NCBI GenBank assembly: GCA_024760905.1
Contig: CM045737.1
Coordinates: forward strand, 13,218,726-13,282,725
Direction: 5' to 3'
Source of the DNA: Plotosus lineatus
Taxonomy: Eukaryota > Chordata > Actinopteri > Siluriformes > Plotosidae
DNA: 64,000 nt
A model generated the notes under the pieces. The model worked only from the letters and a program-made list of their open reading frames with translations, was not told where the DNA came from and ran no database searches. Every line of letters starts with the position of its first letter. Position 1 is the stretch's first letter. A program made the position numbers and the translations under genes. Below, piece by piece: positions 60,231 to 64,000 of the stretch.

Positions 60231-60320
60231 AAATCAGAAAAACACAATAGAGTGTTTATATAGTATGTGTGTATATAGATTTTTAATTTATATACTATAT
60301 TAATCCTGTAAAGGAAATTA

Positions 60321-61129
60321 CAGTGGTACCTTGGTTCTCGAACTTAATCCGTTCCAGAAGGCTGTTAGAATTACGATTTGTTCGAATTCCAAATCCGCTT
60401 TTCCTATTACAAATAATATAAACGGTTTTAATCCGTTCCAAGACGCGAGAAAACTATCTGTTTTAAACAATGTTATTTCATATCAAATAGTATATTAAAT
60501 GTGAAACAACAGCACAAACACACAAAATTCTTAATAGTGTCATTTTTTTGTGTCTTTTTTGTTTGTTTTTTGTTTATTTTCAAGCCAGCCTCGACTTGCT
60601 TTAAAGTGGAAACCTTCAGGATTCGAGCTCGGGTCTTTTTTCACTAAATCATAGATTTGTAGATTTCGCGAGCTTTGCAGCAGATCACATGCTTGCTAAC
60701 ACCATCTCACGCTAACTGCAGCTCGTTTATGTATAGGAGCAGGAATTTTTCCACCTCCTCCAGCACTTGCGGTCTTTGTTTGCTGATAGCCGTTGAGCCT
60801 TTTGCCACATCGCTGGCTTTAATACTCTCTTTGTTCTTCAGGATCACTGATCGCATATCGTTGATTTAGCTGTGCCGTATTCCTTCGCAAGATCAGTAGC
60901 ACAAAACATTGGCTATTATGGAGCTGCGTCATCCCTCCTAGCCAATGGGAAGCCAGCATGGCGGGATGTTGGGAGATAGCCAATGGGAGAGCAACTCACG
61001 CATTGTTTGAATTTTTGAGATTCCCTTTTGTAACGTGAATTTGTTTTGTATCCAGAGACAGAAATTTTAGGGAAATGATTTTCATAATCTGGACTTTTCA
61101 TTTGTTGGGACTTTCGTGGTGAGATACTA

Positions 61130-61134
<5 letters not shown>
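60321..61134 (-). mobile_element. Tigger-like element, internally deleted
   Basis: Flanked by TA (60319-60320, 61135-61136). Left end CAGTGGTACCTTGGTTCTCG, right end GGTGAGATACTACTG. Shares the CCTCCTAGCCAATGGGAAGC block with 43021 and 1-750. Confidence 0.88.
60590..60910 (-). pseudogene. Tigger-like transposase fragment
   Basis: Minus strand, broken frames: AKEYGTAKSTICD, then RTKRVLKPAMWQK in a shifted frame, and QVLEEVEKFLLLYI-like and KARKIYKSM-like words, the linker of Tigger transposases between the helix-turn-helix and the DDE domain. The DDE domain is not present. Confidence 0.65.

Positions 61135-61205
<71 letters not shown>
61135..61205. repeat. (TA)n microsatellite
   Basis: Perfect TA run that starts exactly at the Tigger target-site TA. 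Confidence 0.9.
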
Positions 61206-61208
<3 letters not shown>

Positions 61209-61605
61209 CGCTCCCCAACTTACATTCAGTCATCCGGAACCAATTAAAAGTGTAAGTTGAAAGTGAATGTAAGTTGTTACAGTGACTTATGACATGACGT
61301 GTGATGTATGAAGCTCATACTGTACTATACATCCATAAATACCATTACCGGATCTCATAAAACACCCCTAAATCAATTATTATAAACATAACATTGTAAA
61401 ATCATATGAAATATATCAAATAATACCAACATTCATTTCAAATAAGTCACTTATTTATACCGAATCACCTTACATGAAGCTTAAAACACACAATCAACAC
61501 TTACAATATGTGAGGCGCTCAAAACTGAAAGTAGTGTACTTGCTGTGAGTTATATGGACTTCCAGTCTTTCAAGTGAGCAAGGGCGTCGTTTAACTTGTT
61601 TAGAA
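61206..61605 (+). mobile_element. Tigger-type MITE fragment
   Basis: After TA, CAGACGCTCCCCAACTTACA with an internal AAGTGTAAGTTGAAAGTGAA block. The other end was not located. Confidence 0.5.

Positions 61606-61611
<6 letters not shown>

Positions 61612-61670
<59 letters not shown>
61612..61670. repeat. (TA)n microsatellite
   Basis: Perfect TA run. Confidence 0.9.
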
Positions 61671-61672
<2 letters not shown>

Positions 61673-62067
61673 TGGTGGTGATTGGGCTCCGTCAGTCCCG
61701 AAGGACTATGGCTGCACTCTGGCTGGTATCCCGGCTGGTGATACCCCCCAGTGCACAGAGCCTGGGTAGGGAGTAATGAGGGACAGGCTGTTACCCAAGC
61801 AGCAAGTCCCCCCCCTGTCTCGGCGCCACCGGAAGGATCCAATGGAAAGGCAAATGCTGATACGACTGGGTTCCAGTGCCGCTGCAGGAGAGAATCTACG
61901 GTCAATTTAGAACGGCCAATTAACCTACAGTGCACGTCTTTGGATTGCGGGAGGAAACCGGAGCACCCAGAGGAAACCCGCACAAGCACGGGGAGAACAT
62001 GCAAACTCCACACAGAAACGCTCAGGCCGGGAATCGAACCCGGGCCTTCTTGCTGTGAAGCAGACGT

Positions 62068-62070
<3 letters not shown>
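61671..62070 (-). repeat. unnamed repeat joined to a repeat B copy
   Basis: 61671-61900 is GC-rich (TCCCGAAGGACTATGGCTGC, GGTATCCCGGCTGGTGATAC). 61905-62070 is a clean reverse repeat B (ACGGCCAATTAACCTACAGT, GGGAATCGAACCCGGGCC). Confidence 0.65.

Positions 62071-62153
<83 letters not shown>
62071..62153. repeat. (TA)n microsatellite
   Basis: Perfect TA run inside a repeat B head. Confidence 0.9.
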
Positions 62154-62155
<2 letters not shown>

Positions 62156-62174
62156 GTGCATAGTAGTTATTACA

Positions 62175-62355
62175 TCTCACAGAAAGAATGTACTGGGTTT
62201 GAGTCCTGGGTGTTTGTGAGGGCATACAGTGAGGGCGTTGCTCTTTGGAGTTTGGAAGTTCTCCATGTCCTTGTGTGGGTTTTCTTCAGGTGCCAGAATT
62301 TCTCACAAAGTCAAAAGACATGCACATTAAGTTAATCTGGTAATCCAACTTGCAC

Positions 62356-62398
<43 letters not shown>

Positions 62399-62420
62399 GG
62401 CCTTGTGATGGACTGGTTTT
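62175..62420 (+). repeat. repeat B copy with (GT)n
   Basis: GGTTTGAGTCCTGGGTGTTT, TCACAAAGTCAAAAGACATG and (GT)n at 62360-62397. Confidence 0.7.
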
Positions 62421-62885
62421 ATAATAAAACCAGTTTAAAGCTTTTGCATCATTAAATGCTGTTAATTGTGCTGGACGTGTGCCTAAAAGATGGCTAAATG
62501 GTAGCCATAAAGGGATGGTTACCAACAACAATGAAAGAGGATAGCATTGCATTGATGAATTATAAAGTGGTATTAAAGTTTCCAAAATGTGCAAAAAAAA
62601 GGCATTCTCACACTATCACATAACCTTCACCAGCCTGGACTTTTGACAAAAGGGAGTGTACATGCAAATTCTGACCCTATAATCTCTTTTATTCAGGAAT
62701 CAGACCAGGCCATCCTTTTTAATCCATCCAATTTTCAAACGACCAGTGTTGGTGTTACTGCCCAATGCAATGTTTGTGGTTGAAAGAACTTAAATCTTAT
62801 TCGGATTTCTGTGGTTGCAGTCCAGTATCATTCCACATTCCTGAAGTTTCTATCTAATACATTGTTTTGTCACGTCATGATCCAC
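62421..62885. other. downstream flank, nothing recognised
   Basis: No repeat family or coding evidence recognised. Confidence 0.45.
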
Positions 62886-62887
62886 CA

Positions 62888-63238
62888 TCATCATTGGCAG
62901 CCTGGTGGTAAAGATACTGGATCACTGATTCTAAGGTTGGGGGCTCAAAGCCCCAATCTCCACAAGGTTGTCACTGCGCCCCCCCCCCCCCCCCCTGCAG
63001 TTTACTGGGTTATCAAAGGCCGGCCATGTCTCTCACTGTCTATGGTGAGAGGTTCATGTAAAAGAACGATTGCTGACTTTCAGCAAGAGTAATCTACATC
63101 GCTGTCAGCATGTTTCTGGCCTGCAATGGCCTGGCGAGCTATCCAGGGTGTATTCTGCCCTCACCGGGAGTAGGCTGGGATGGGCACCAGCCTCACCGCG
63201 ACCCGAATTAGGATTAAGCGGTTAGAGAAAATGAATGA
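62888..63238 (+). repeat. SINE A, copy 10
   Basis: TGGCAGCCTGGTGGTAAAGA and the rest to AATTAGGATTAAGCGGTTAG with an ATGAATGAATG tail. An 18-C run sits at 62978-62996. Confidence 0.8.
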
Positions 63239-63496
63239 ATGATCCACCATCCTTGTTAGAAATTTGTACAAATAAAGAGGTGAATGAGTGTTTATAATAA
63301 AGATCTCATTGAATGTATTAGGCTTCTTACTTGTTATCACTAGTTTATAGGCACTGGAGACCAAAGAGCAGATCAAAATAAATTTAACTAAAGCATGTCA
63401 AGTGATATTCAGACTTTATAGTTTGGTTATAAAGGTAACTGCTTACTGGGTTTTTTCCAAAGAACAGCACAGCTCAGCAACCAAGCAAAACCTAGC

Positions 63497-63570
<74 letters not shown>

Positions 63571-63889
63571 TTTCCCATTTAAAAAGTCTGAAAAAAGCAA
63601 AAGGTGAGTGGAAATTACACAATATAAATCATGCCATGTGTTGACAATGTTGGATCAATTATTAGTGTGCAGTATATTTGGCTCTAACTGTAGATCTTGG
63701 CTCAGCTCCAGTGCTGCCTGGTCGAGAAGGATTACCAAACTCAACATTCGGTATATTGTGGCCCATTTGCCAGTGGGAACAGTGATAAGATTGGGGATTG
63801 TTGATAGTTTGCCAAGCCTCGCCGTAACACCAGTAACATCTAAAGTGATACTACAATCAAATGTTCAATCTCTGTTTCCTACAGCATCA

Positions 63890-63955
<66 letters not shown>

Positions 63956-64000
63956 ATAAAATCCACTCAGGATTTTATCTATCCAGAAACTACAGGGAAT
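63239..64000. other. downstream flank with (GT)n and (CA)n
   Basis: (GT)n at 63499-63569 and (CA)n at 63891-63953. Otherwise nothing recognised up to the window end. Confidence 0.6.

Noticed and set aside
59461..64000. Search for a neighbouring gene downstream
   Set aside because: Only repeats and unrecognised sequence; no conserved coding block seen.

Overview
This is a eukaryotic window, almost certainly from a teleost fish. It has no bacterial gene organisation. It contains one dispersed protein-coding gene, the 3' half of an adcy1 orthologue (calcium/calmodulin-stimulated, membrane-bound adenylate cyclase 1), split into 15 short coding exons between 8724 and 56556 on the + strand. Fish origin is inferred from the mix of Tc1, Tigger, hAT, RTE-like and L2 elements, tRNA-derived SINEs and very abundant (CA)n and (TA)n arrays. 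The species, and whether this is the adcy1a or adcy1b copy, cannot be decided from the sequence alone.

Gene layout: the upstream exons (N-terminus, first six membrane helices, start of the C1 catalytic domain) are not in the window and must lie to the left. The exons present encode the end of the C1a catalytic domain (8724, 11591), the C1b region with the calmodulin-binding helix (12064, 15628), the second six-helix membrane domain (18525, 20528, 24992, 27230, 27723), the linker and the whole C2 catalytic domain (31932, 40610, 43930, 52190, 56042, 56245), with a stop at 56554-56556. The 15 exons join in phase into one frame of 738 complete codons plus stop. A repeat-poor 3' untranslated region of about 2.9 kb follows, ending near a poly(A) signal at 59455.

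Everything else is intron or flank, dominated by repeats. DNA transposons: Tc1-like elements at 9944, 32353, 35051 and 41529; Tigger/pogo-like elements or MITEs at 1, 14987, 43021, 49418 and 60321; a family of MITEs with ends like CAGGGATCCCTC in seven copies; nested hAT elements at 20836-22942; a hAT-like non-autonomous element at 53365; and an unclassified TA-target element at 39014. Retrotransposons: RTE-like LINE pieces at 13343, 16268, 22951 and 28782; an almost complete L2-like LINE at 45083-48235; another L2 3' part at 29515; an L1-like inverted fragment at 4321; and a fragment with a restriction-like-endonuclease-type C-terminus at 25898. Two common short repeats recur throughout: a tRNA-derived SINE (called A here) and a degenerate fish repeat (called B here).

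Many insertions are nested with readable target-site duplications, so the relative order of insertion can be read from the sequence. No transposase or reverse transcriptase gene in the window looks fully intact. I saw no clear evidence of an undescribed gene system. The most notable signals are the nested insertions, microsatellites that form parts of splice sites, and the close association of (TA)n arrays with TA-target elements.
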